Source: Portunus trituberculatus (lineage: Eukaryota > Arthropoda > Malacostraca > Decapoda > Portunidae). Taken from it: 64,000 nucleotides of DNA. Below the pieces are notes generated by a model. It saw only the letters and a program-made list of their open reading frames with translations. It was not told the origin of the DNA and did not search any database. Positions within the stretch are counted from its first letter, which is position 1, and every line of letters begins with the position of its first letter. The position numbers and the translations under genes are program-made. Below, one piece after another: positions 55,374 to 64,000 of this stretch. The stretch lies in NCBI RefSeq assembly GCF_017591435.1, contig NC_059256.1, forward strand, positions 1,260,494 to 1,324,493. The letters are read 5' to 3'.

Positions 55374-56580
55374 ATGAGTGAACAGCAGCAACAGCAGTCT
55401 GCCTCAAGTGTGGGGAGGTCCGGGCATGGTACCAAGGATGACCTGGAGGCAGGCAGCTCCACCCACAGAGGAGAGAGAAAGTTTGTGTGTCAGCAGTGTG
55501 ATAAAACTTTTACATCCAGAATAGGACTCAGACAACACATCCTGAGACACAGTGGTGTTAGAAATTATGAGTGTCAGGAATGTGGAAAGAAATTCATCAC
55601 AAAGTCTGAACTCACCAGACACACCCTGACACACAGTGGTGTTAGAAATTATTATGAGTGTCTGCAATGTGGAAAGAAATTCACCACGAAGGGTTACCTC
55701 ACCACACACACCCTGACACACAGTGGTGTTAGAAATTATGAGTGTCTGGAATGTGGCAAGAAATTCACCCGAAAGGGTCAACTCACCACACACACCCTGG
55801 CACACAGTGGTGTTAGAAATTATGAGTGTCTGGAATGTGGCAAGAAATTTGGAATGTGGCAAGAAATTCACCAGGAAGTCTAATCTCACCAGACACACCC
55901 TGACACACAGTGGTGTTAGAAATTATTATGAGTGTCTGCAATGTGGAAAGAAATTCACCACGAAGGGAAAAGGGCGGCCTCACCACACACACCCTGACAC
56001 ACACCACAAAGTCTAATCTCACCACACACACCCTGACACACAGTGGTGTTAGAAATTATGAGTGTCTGCAATGTGGAAAGAAATTCACCACGAAGGGTTA
56101 CCTCACCACACACACCCTGTGGTGTTAGAAATTATGAGTGTCTAATGTGGAAAGAAATTCACCACGAAGGGTTACCTCACCACACACACCCTGATACACA
56201 GTGGTGTTAGAAATTATGAGTGTCTGGAATGTGGCAAGAAATATGTCACACAGTGAGTGTGTCTGGAATGTGGCAAGAAATTCACTGAAAAGGGCGGCCT
56301 CACCAGACACACCCTGACACACAGTGGTGTTAGAAATTATGAGTGTATGGAATGTGGCAAGAAATTCACCACAAAGTCTAATCTCACCACACACACCCTG
56401 GCACACAGTGGTGTTGGAAATTATGAGTGTGAAGAGTGTGGCAAGAAATTCTTTACCATTGGTGATCTCAACAGACACGCCTTCAGACACACTGGCTTGA
56501 GGGAGTTCAAGTGTGATGTTTGTGGCAAGTGTTTCAAGACTAAGGGTGAGATTGCCCAGCATGTGAAGATCCACTTTTGA
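55374..56580 (+). pseudogene. C2H2 zinc-finger gene, unit 2 copy, frameshifted
   Basis: The start matches unit 1 (MSEQ then five Gln, STHRGERKF). Five fingers read correctly, one with an extra Tyr codon (NYYECLQ). Then an 18-bp repeat of GGAATGTGGCAAGAAATT at about 55836-55867 shifts the frame and the protein would end GMWQEIHQEV at 55883, about 170 residues. Further deletions and joins within finger DNA follow between 55960 and 56260. The last stretch (56257-56580) is again open with four fingers ending QHVKIHF, as in unit 1. A truncated five-finger protein could be made; full function is unlikely. Confidence 0.85.
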
Positions 56581-57316
56581 GGTGGTGTGTTGTGTGGACC
56601 GGTGGGGCCACACCTGCACCTGTGGGAGTGTGTGGTGGTGGTGGTGGTGGTGGACAGTGTATTTCTTTCTTTTTCCTCTCCTATTGCTTCCTCCCGACCT
56701 TGGCCTGACCTTCCAGTATTTGCTGCTCGACACAGCCAGGTGAAGCACGCCTTCAGTGGGAACTGGTCTCCTGAGGGTGTCACCAAGGCTCTCCATCTCC
56801 AGCAGGATGTGGCGGGGGTCAAGATGGCAGGCAAGCAAGGAAGTAAGTAAGTGGAAGTAAGAGTGAAAACATAAGTGGTGGAGGTGATTGGAGTAGTAAT
56901 ACCTGATTCCATTACCTAACCTGGCAGTGCAAGTACCATGTCAGAATCAACACTAAGGACATTGTCAGTCACTGTGGTACTAGATACACCTTTTGAAAGA
57001 CAGGCAGACAGACAGACAGACAGACCAGCACTTAGGGCACTTTCCCTTCACCACTGGAGGTGTGAGATGTGAGGTGTGAGGCTGTAGGGGTGAGAAGACC
57101 ATGCATGGTGCTGGCTGGCTGTGAGGATCCTAAAGGACTGTGGTGGTGGTGGTGGTGGTGAGTGTGAGAGGAAGGACGTGGTGGTGAAGGTCAGCGTTCC
57201 AGTGTTTGCAGTGTGTGTCCTGTCAGTGTGGCTTGATACATGATGCATAGTGTGTACTGGGCTCCTGGAAGGGTGTTCAGTGAAAGATACATAGATACAG
57301 GATTGTGTATGTATGA

Positions 57317-57359
<43 letters not shown>

Positions 57360-57462
57360 GGAAGAGGGCCAGCCAAGGGCATAAAAAAGAAAGTTAGAAA
57401 AAAGGCCACTTGAGCGCTGGCTCTCCAAAGAGTACAAAAAGTGCCAAAACCGTCAGCCAGAA

Positions 57463-59290
57463 TTAGGGGAGCAAATGCCTCGATACCTCCCTCTTAAAAG
57501 AAGACAAGTTGTAGGAATTTGGAAATACAGATGCAGGGAGGGAGTTCCAGAGTTTACCAGTGAAAGGGATGAATGATTGAGCATACTGGTTAACTCTTGC
57601 ATTAGAGAGTTGGACAGAATAGGGATGAGAGGAAGAAGAAAGCCTTGTGCAGCGTGGCCGTAGGAGGAGGGGAGGCATGCAGTTAGCAAGATCAGTAGAA
57701 CAGTTACCATGAAAATAGCGATAAAATATAGAAAGGGATGCAACATTTCGGTGGTGAGAAAGAGACTGAAGACAGTCAGTCAGAGGAGGGGAGTTGATGA
57801 GACGAAGAGCTTTCGATTCCAGCCTATCAAGCAAAGCTGTGTGACTGGAACCCCTCCAAACATGCGAAGAGTACTCCATACAGGGACGGATAAGGCCCTT
57901 ATACAGAGTAAGCAGTTCGAGGGGCGAGAAAAACTGGCGGAGACGCCTCAGAACACCTAATTTCATAGAAGCTGTTTTAGCAAGAGATGAGATGTGAAGT
58001 TTCCAGTTAAGATTATGAGCAAAGGACAGACCGAGGATATTCATTGTGGAAGAGGGAGACAGTTGAGTGTCATTGAAGAAGAGGGGATAGTTGTCTGGAA
58101 GGTTGTGTCGAGTTGATAGATGGAGGAATTGAGTTTTGAGACATTGAAAACTACTAGATTTTCTCTGCCCCAATTGGAAATTTTAGAAAGATCAGAAGTC
58201 AGGCGTTCCGTGGCGTCCCCGCGTGATCTGTTAATTTCCTGAAGGGTTGGACGTCTCTGAAAGGATGTGGAAAGATGTAGGGTGGTATCATCAGCGTAGG
58301 AGTGGATAGGGCAAGAAGTTTGGTTAAGAAGGTCAGTAATGAATAATAGAAAGAGAGTGGGTGACAGGACAGAACTCTGAGGAACACCACTATTAATAGG
58401 TTTAGGAGAAGAACAGTGGCCGTCTACCACAGCAGCAATAGAGCGGTCGGAAAGGAAACTTGAGATAAAGTTGCAGAGAGAAGGATAGAAGCTGTAGGAG
58501 GGCAGTTTTGAAATCAAAGCTTTATGCCAGACTCTATCAAAAGCTTTTGATATGACCAAGACTCAGTAAGGAAAGCCAGATCACCAGTAGAGCGACCTTG
58601 ACGGAAGCCATACTGGTGATCAGACAGAAGATTGTGAAGTGACAGATGTTTGAGAATCTTCCTATTCAGGATAGATTCAAAAACTTTAGACAAGCAAGAG
58701 ATTAAAGCTATAGGACGGTAGTTTGAGGGGTTAGAACGGTCACCCTTTTTAGGAACAGGCTGAATGTAGGCGAACTTCCAGCAGGAAGGAAAGGTACAAG
58801 TCGATAGACAAAGTTGGAAGAGTTTGGCCAGGCAAGGTGCAAGCACAGAAGCACAGTTTTTGAGAACAATAGGAGGGACCCCATCAGGTCCATAAGCCTT
58901 CCGAGGGTTTAGGCCAGCAAGGGCATGGAAAACATCATTACGAAGAATTTTGATTGTAGACATGAAATAGTCAGAGGGAGGAGGAGAGGAGGACAAGCCC
59001 AGAATCGTCCTAGGTGGAGTTGTGAGCAAAGGTTTGAGAAAAGAGTTCAGCTTTAGAGACAGAAGAGATGGCAGTGGTGCCATCAGGATGAAATAAAGTA
59101 GGGAAAGATGAAGAAGTGAAGTTATTGGAGGTTTTTTGGCTAGATGCCAGAAGTCTCGAGGGGAATTTGAGTTTGAAAGATTTTGACATTTTCTTCTTAT
59201 GAAAGAGTGTTTGGCAAGTTGAAGAACAGACTTGGCATGATTCTGGGCAGAGATATAAAGTGCTTGAGATTCAGGAGATGGAAGGCTCAA
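57463..59290 (-). pseudogene. LINE Z reverse transcriptase, three frames
   Basis: Frame pieces are 58514-59290 (LNPRKAYGPDGVPPIVLKNC, KKGDRSNPSNYRPIALISCL, HQYGFRQGRSTGDL), 58041-58559 (SKAFDRVWHKAL motif A, INSGVPQSSVLSPTLFLL motif B, SYADDTTLHLS motif C) and 57463-58173 (ILGLSFAHNLNWKLHIS, IRPCMEYSSHVWRG, and the end LWNSLPASVF...SRHLLP). All motifs are well preserved; single-base indels near 58550 and 58110 break it. There is no RNase H. The clade is Jockey/CR1-like; I cannot place it further. Confidence 0.87.
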
Positions 59291-59420
59291 GTATTTTTTG
59301 TGGGCAACCTCTCTACCATGTATAGCACGAGAACAGGCTGATTTAAACCTAGGTTTAGAAGGTTTAGGTTGAGAAAAGAATGAGGAATGTACGCCTCCAT
59401 GCCAGATACTAACACCTCTG

Positions 59421-60406
59421 TTATGCGTTCAGCACAAAGAGATGGGTCTCTGACACGGAAGCAATAATCATTCCAGGAAAATCAGCATAATACCTCCTCA
59501 GGTCCCCCATCTGGCAGAGGCAAACGCCAGAGGCACCTTCGCTTTGGGGATCCTGCGGAGGGATTGGAAAAATAGGACAAGATACAGAAATGAGATTGTG
59601 ATCGGAGGAGCCCAACGGAGATGAAAGGGTGACAGCATAAGCAGAAGGGTTAGAGGTGAGGAAGAGATCAAGAATGTTGGGCGTGTCTCCAAGACGGTCA
59701 GGAATACGAGTAGGGTGCTGCACCAGTTGCTCTAGGTCATGGAGGATAGCAAAGTTGAAGGCTAGTTCACCAGGGTGGTCAGTGAAGGGAGAGGAAAGCC
59801 AAAGCTGGTGGTGAACATTGAAATCTCCAAGAATGGAAATCTCAGCGAAAGGGTAGAGGGACAGAATGTGCTCCACTTTAGAAGTTAAGTAGTCGAAGAA
59901 ATTACTATAGTCAGAAGAGTTAGGGAGAGATAAACAGCACAGATGAATTTAGTTTGAGAGTGACTGTTAAGTCGCAGCCAGATGGTGGAAAATTCGGAAG
60001 ACTCAAGAGCGTGGGCACGAGAGCAAGTTAAGTCATTGCGTACATAGACGCAACATCCAGCTTTGGAATGAAAATGAGAATAGAGAAAGTAGGAGGGAAC
60101 AGAGAAGGGGCTACTGTCAGTTGCCTCAGACAGCTGTGTTTCGGTGAGGAAAAGAAGATGAGGTTTAGTAGAGGAGAGGTGGTGTTCCACAGATTGAAAA
60201 TTAGATCTAAGACAGCGAATGTTGCAGAAGTTAATGTAGAAAAAGTTGAGGGAGGTGTCAAGGCATTTGTGGTCTTCAACAGGAGAGGTGTCCGACCTGG
60301 GGACATTTTTGGTCCCCTCCGCTTGTATAAGAGCAGGATGTGGTCTGAGAGGACACACATAGCCCAGGCCAGCCCCGCAGCCCCCCATCACTGTATGTGT
60401 CACCAC
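59421..60406 (-). pseudogene. LINE Z endonuclease
   Basis: Two frames: 59885-60406 with LNFFYINFCNIRCLRSN, KPHLLFLTETQLSE and KAGCCVYVRNDLTCSRAH, and 59421-59876 with EISILGDFNVHHQLWLSS, LVQHPTRIPDRLGDTPNILD and GSSDHNLISVS. GDFN and SDH are the endonuclease catalytic motifs and both are kept. A frameshift lies at about 59880. A stop or frame change separates it from the RT, although the copy looks recent. Confidence 0.85.
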
Positions 60407-61138
60407 TCAGTGTGTGTGTTGTGTTGAAGATAATGTATTAATGAATGCTTTTGTTTCAGGACGTTGGTGTGTGTTGGATGCCTGCGTGACTCCATGCTAC
60501 GCTGGCCTGCCACACCACAGGATACATTGATGATAGTGTCACCTCAGCACACACTACACTGTTGTCAAGTGTGGCAGTGCCTGTAAGGACACCACACCCC
60601 TGTGGTCTGTTATTGCAAGGAGTGTGTTTGTTGTATACTGGGATACAAGGTAGAAGGAAGCAGTGTACACCTAGTTTTGTAATTATTGTATTGTGAGGGG
60701 TGTGTACTTAGTGTATTGTGGGTTGTAAGACAAAGTAGTAGTAGTTTACACCTAGCCTTGTGTATCTTGTGAGGGGTGTGTACTTTGTTGTATTGTAGTT
60801 TACAGGCAGTGTTGTATGTACTGTGTTTGTGTTGTGAGGTGTAAGGAGAGGCAGACACTTGTAGTGTGTGTATGTGTGTGTGAGTGAGTCCCTTGATCAA
60901 ATCACTGCCTGGAGTTTCATTAGGCAACTGGTGTTTGTGTAATTGTAAAGTATCTTTTTATCTCTATAACCATTAACCAGTGCTGCTTTAATGATATTTT
61001 TGACATAATTGGTTTACATGTTAAGTTAGTGTGTGTCTCAAAATATTTTTAGCTACATATATTTACAGTCTAAAATGTCTGTTTCATTAGATTGAGTAAT
61101 GTAACAATGTCAATGATGCATATCTGTGCATTGGTTAA

Positions 61139-61343
61139 CCCCTTCAGTACTGGGACACATTTTTACCTTGAGTTTTGTGTAGGATTAGACAATTTTGTTA
61201 ACATTAGGAATGGTCTATGAAGGCCAAAAGATTAATAGTGACAGTCTTCTTTATTTTAATCCCCACATAAGTTTCTGTAGGTGTATAAAATCAGCAAATA
61301 GTAAGCAGAATGAATATGGAAATGGTTTGTGGTACTGAAGGGG
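61139..61343. mobile_element. piggyBac-type MITE, 205 bp (unit 2)
   Basis: It is the duplicate of 46069-46273 with TTAA on both sides (61135-61138, 61344-61347). Confidence 0.88.
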
Positions 61344-61357
61344 TTAAGTTAGGGTTA

Positions 61358-61680
61358 GGGAGGCGGTGGCATGGTGGATAAGGTGGTGAGCGTGGGATCG
61401 GGCAGACGTCCACGCGTAGGTTCGAATCCCACCACGTACAGCCTTAAAACACTTTGCCATTTGTCGAGTGGTTTAAAGTTACCTACATATCACCATGATA
61501 CCCAGGTTCTAGGTGGTTACACTCAAGATGAGTTTGGGCGGTGATTTGGGCCCTAATTTGGGTACCACTATAAATAAAATTGCCTGCGTCACTAATGGGC
61601 GGAAGCTGAACAGCGCTTCCCATACACTCTTCAAGTGTGCCTACAGGCGCTATAGGCCTTACCGTAAAAAAAAAAAAAAA
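61358..61680 (+). mobile_element. tRNA-derived SINE (first family), young copy in unit 2
   Basis: It begins GGGAGGCGGTGGCATGGTGG, has the B box GGTTCGAATCCCACC and ends in 15 A. Unit 1 reads GGGGTTAAGTGTACC across this point, so it inserted after duplication. Nine bases, TTAGGGTTA, separate the old flank from the SINE start. There is no clear target duplication. Confidence 0.92.
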
Positions 61681-62959
61681 GTGTACCTGTGTGATGACTG
61701 ATTCCTTCCAAGGCACCTGTAGATCTGATTTTACTGAGATGTGAAGTTGTGACTAATATATTGTTGTTCACCAGTGTTTCTCTTCTTGCCCAGTGAGCCT
61801 TGAGCCGTGGTGTGGGGGGAAGGATTAGCGTGTCAATACACTACACTATACAATTCATCCTTGGCTTTTTGGTTCAGTGTGTGTGTGTGTTGTGTTGTGT
61901 TGTGGTGTGTGAACTCCCTGCCTGATTCTGTATTTCAATTCCTATGACGACTTCATTGAAGAGGGAGATCTCAAGACATTTATCCCTTTTTTTGGGCTAA
62001 CTCTCTCAGACCTGTAAGGTGACTGGCATCCAGAAATGAGTCTTTTATTTATTGTTTTATGTTTCCCTTGGCCAGTTTTTCCCTGGTACATAAAAAGAGT
62101 GAAGATAACTGGGTGTTCTTTCCTGCCTTCCCTCAAAGTATTCCCTAGACAGTTGTGTAGCTCGCCTTGCAGTCCTTTCAATTTCCAGGAGTCTTGAACA
62201 GCACACCAGCAAAGATTTTCATAGATTTGTTCCATTACATTCAAGTCAGTGGAATAGTGCAACCTTTTCTGTCCTGAGAGATGGTCTTGTGTCAGTCACT
62301 TTCAGCAAGTCTTCTTGTCAGATGCGGGGAAAATAAAAAGAATTAGGATAGATGGATAGGTAGGTAGATAGATAGATAGATTCAGATAGATTGTAATATA
62401 TGACAGATAAGATGATGGATATGCATGAGAAAATGTGTATATTCCTGTACTGCTTATCAGTTCTCTGTGGTGTATTGTCAAGAACACACAATCATGAACA
62501 GAGGCGGTAGAAATAGAGAACAAAAGGAATGTAATAGTCTGCCTCTTAGATGCTACCTCGTTTTTATCTTTATCCGCGGAAGATGCAAACACTCAAGGTA
62601 TGGCCCCGCACAGGTTCTCTAGTGGCTGCCAGGGTGGTTTGTTTTTACTGATCACAGCCATCAACGTAGGGTAGAGGAAAAGCAGTACATATTTCTTTCT
62701 GACAGCTTATTGATGACTTGACCGTAAGAACTGTGGACAAAGTTCTCACTCAACTTCTGTAATATTAACATTACTCACTGGTATAAAACACTTTCAGAAT
62801 ATAGTGGAGGCTTAATACTCGAACATTTAAATAGTCAAACTTTTCAATAGTCGAACGCAAAAGTTCGACTCAATACTTAAAAAAATACCTAATGGTCGAA
62901 CGTCCGTCCACTTGGCTTTAAACAAAAAAGGCCTCATCCTTCCCGCCCCCCCATGCACC

Positions 62960-63480
62960 CAGTGCTTCCATTTTAGGGTAAAATACCCAAAACTAGGGTA
63001 ATTAGACCCTTCTTAGGGTAATGCATAAACTAGGGTAATTTTAGGGTAATCTGCTGTCCTATGGATAGGTGTGCTTGGAATGGTGCCAATCTGGTGGCAG
63101 GCTGGTTCTCTTTCATGTTCGATTCATGTACACAATCATCCCCGTGACTTGTATCATCCCTTCACCCCATCCCCTTTCTCCCCAGTCTCCACTCACTTGT
63201 CTACTACGCGTACACGTTTTGGACCTTCGGACGGTTAGAATAATAGATCACAGTTCACACACACAGAGTCAGTCACTTGCGAGGACGAGTCCACACAGCA
63301 GCCACAGTAGTGGCTGTAGTGTGTAGTCCTGTGTGTGTGTTTGGGGGTGGGGGGGGCAATATTTAAACTTATGTATGATAAAAGTGCATTATTAATCAAC
63401 AATTAATGGGCAACTTCGACAATCTAGGGTAAAATTGACAAAAATCTAGGGTAAGATTTCATCAACTCATGAAAGCACTG
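62960..63480. mobile_element. hAT-like MITE (unit 2 copy)
   Basis: It is the duplicate of 47559-48081, with the same ends and small differences. Confidence 0.6.
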
Positions 63481-63639
63481 CCCACGCACCCCACAGTCCA
63501 CCGCAGCCAGTTGATCCTTCGCTGTCGTAAGAATAACATTGTCTTGTGCTTTTATCCTTCCCGCCCCCACGCACCCCACAGTCCAGTTGATCCACATTGT
63601 CTTGTGCTTTCATCCTTCCCGCCCAGTTGATCCTTCGCT

Positions 63640-64000
63640 GATTGATTAATTGATTGATACATTTATTGTTGAATTAATAAATAATTACAACAAAGGAGGA
63701 GGATGGGCCTTGCCACCCACCCCCTGGGCAAGGACTTAAGGTTAAAGTATCACAAAAATAACTCTGGACAGTATACACAGCAAGAATACAAGTATTTCAT
63801 CCTACAGTCTGGGAGCAAACTGAGGATATTCCCTGAGGGTGGCAGAGTCTAGGAGATGGTCAATGAGGCTGTACAAGTCATGCTGACCTTGTGGCCTAAA
63901 TTTAGCAATGAGAGGACATTCCATGATATAGTGATGCAGAGTGTATCCCCTTGGTGCAGTACACAGCACACAGCACACACCAGGAGAAGCACTGACTTCC
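63640..64000 (-). mobile_element. LINE X copy 3, cut by the window edge
   Basis: The 3' tail, 3' UTR and start of the RNase H-side C-terminus are nearly identical to 48.22-48.57 kb. It is the duplicated counterpart of copy 2, not an independent insertion. Confidence 0.85.

Larger units (their letters stand above)
57324..60431 (-). mobile_element. LINE Z insertion with poly-A tail and 8-bp target duplication
   Basis: On the minus strand it runs from about 60431 to a poly-A tail (poly-T 57322-57360). AATGTATT occurs at both edges (57316-57323 and 60432-60439). Contents are endonuclease and RT, with no ORF1 or RNase H. It is 3.1 kb long, so 5' truncation is possible. It is present only in unit 2. 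Confidence 0.85.
54875..64000. repeat. Segmental duplication, unit 2 (continues past window)
   Basis: This corresponds to unit 1 in order: LINE remnant, zinc-finger gene, flank, then 60.6-64.0 kb matching 45.53-48.6 kb. Offset is about 13.2-13.4 kb at the gene and about 15.07 kb at 61 kb, rising to about 15.43 kb after the SINE at 61358. The right boundary is not reached. Confidence 0.9.

Noticed and set aside
56125..56838. 237-codon minus-strand frame across the second zinc-finger copy
   Set aside because: It has the same antisense artefact as unit 1, in repeated finger DNA.
61358..61440. tRNA gene
   Set aside because: Box A and box B are present, but the sequence continues into a SINE body and poly-A, and no complete cloverleaf with an acceptor stem is seen.

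Overview
The window is eukaryotic, repeat-dense DNA. The mix of element families, long (TA)n tracts, arthropod-type CCTAA motifs and C2H2 zinc-finger genes suggests an arthropod, most likely a decapod crustacean; this is inference, because no single-copy host marker gene is present. I see no bacterial gene, operon, CRISPR array or intact rRNA/tRNA gene. Nearly everything is a transposable element, a satellite, or one of two copies of a zinc-finger locus.

Layout. Bases 1-4.08 kb are a 24/26-bp HindIII-type minisatellite. 4.1-6.3 kb holds a piggyBac-type MITE swollen by a nested insertion, then a 0.6-kb block that recurs at 46.6 and 62.0 kb. 6.4-8.0 kb is a minus-strand LINE fragment ending in RNase H (called LINE X here). 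8.4-13.2 kb is a decayed plus-strand I-type LINE with CCHC gag, endonuclease, RT and RNase H. 13.2-15.3 kb has a PIF/Harbinger-like MADF exon and a clean hAT-like element. 15.3-18 kb is poorly explained, with an inverted repeat around a Merlin-like zinc-ribbon exon. 18.0-19.4 kb is a complete but dead Tc1/mariner element. 19.6-30.1 kb is a head-to-tail array of three CR1-like LINEs on the minus strand; two of them are split by ~800-bp TA-flanked DNA transposons. 30.2-34.0 kb has a Gypsy-type LTR with a tRNA-Leu primer site facing a second, opposite-strand Gypsy gag-protease-RT remnant. 34.5-40.8 kb is a nest of pogo/Tigger-like elements, with very long (TA)n tracts, a 0.68-kb hairpin, a candidate solo LTR and a SINE.

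41.7-64 kb is a tandem segmental duplication, offset about 13.2 kb at the zinc-finger gene and about 15.4 kb further on. Unit 1 carries an intact ten-finger C2H2 gene (41997-42941). The unit 2 gene (from 55374) is broken by frameshifts. Each unit gained private insertions after duplication: a SINE and probably a piggyBac element in unit 1, a different SINE insertion and a 3.1-kb LINE in unit 2. Between the units, at 48.2-54.9 kb, are LINE X with an intact 348-aa RT frame, a hAT C-terminus, a second LINE, a CR1/L2-like 3' end and a second Merlin-like fragment.

The only convincing intact host-like gene is the zinc-finger gene at 42 kb. The other coding regions are transposon proteins, nearly all with frameshifts or stops. 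The window is most informative about order of events: nested insertions, duplication dating, tandem LINE arrays and microsatellite growth inside a transposon.
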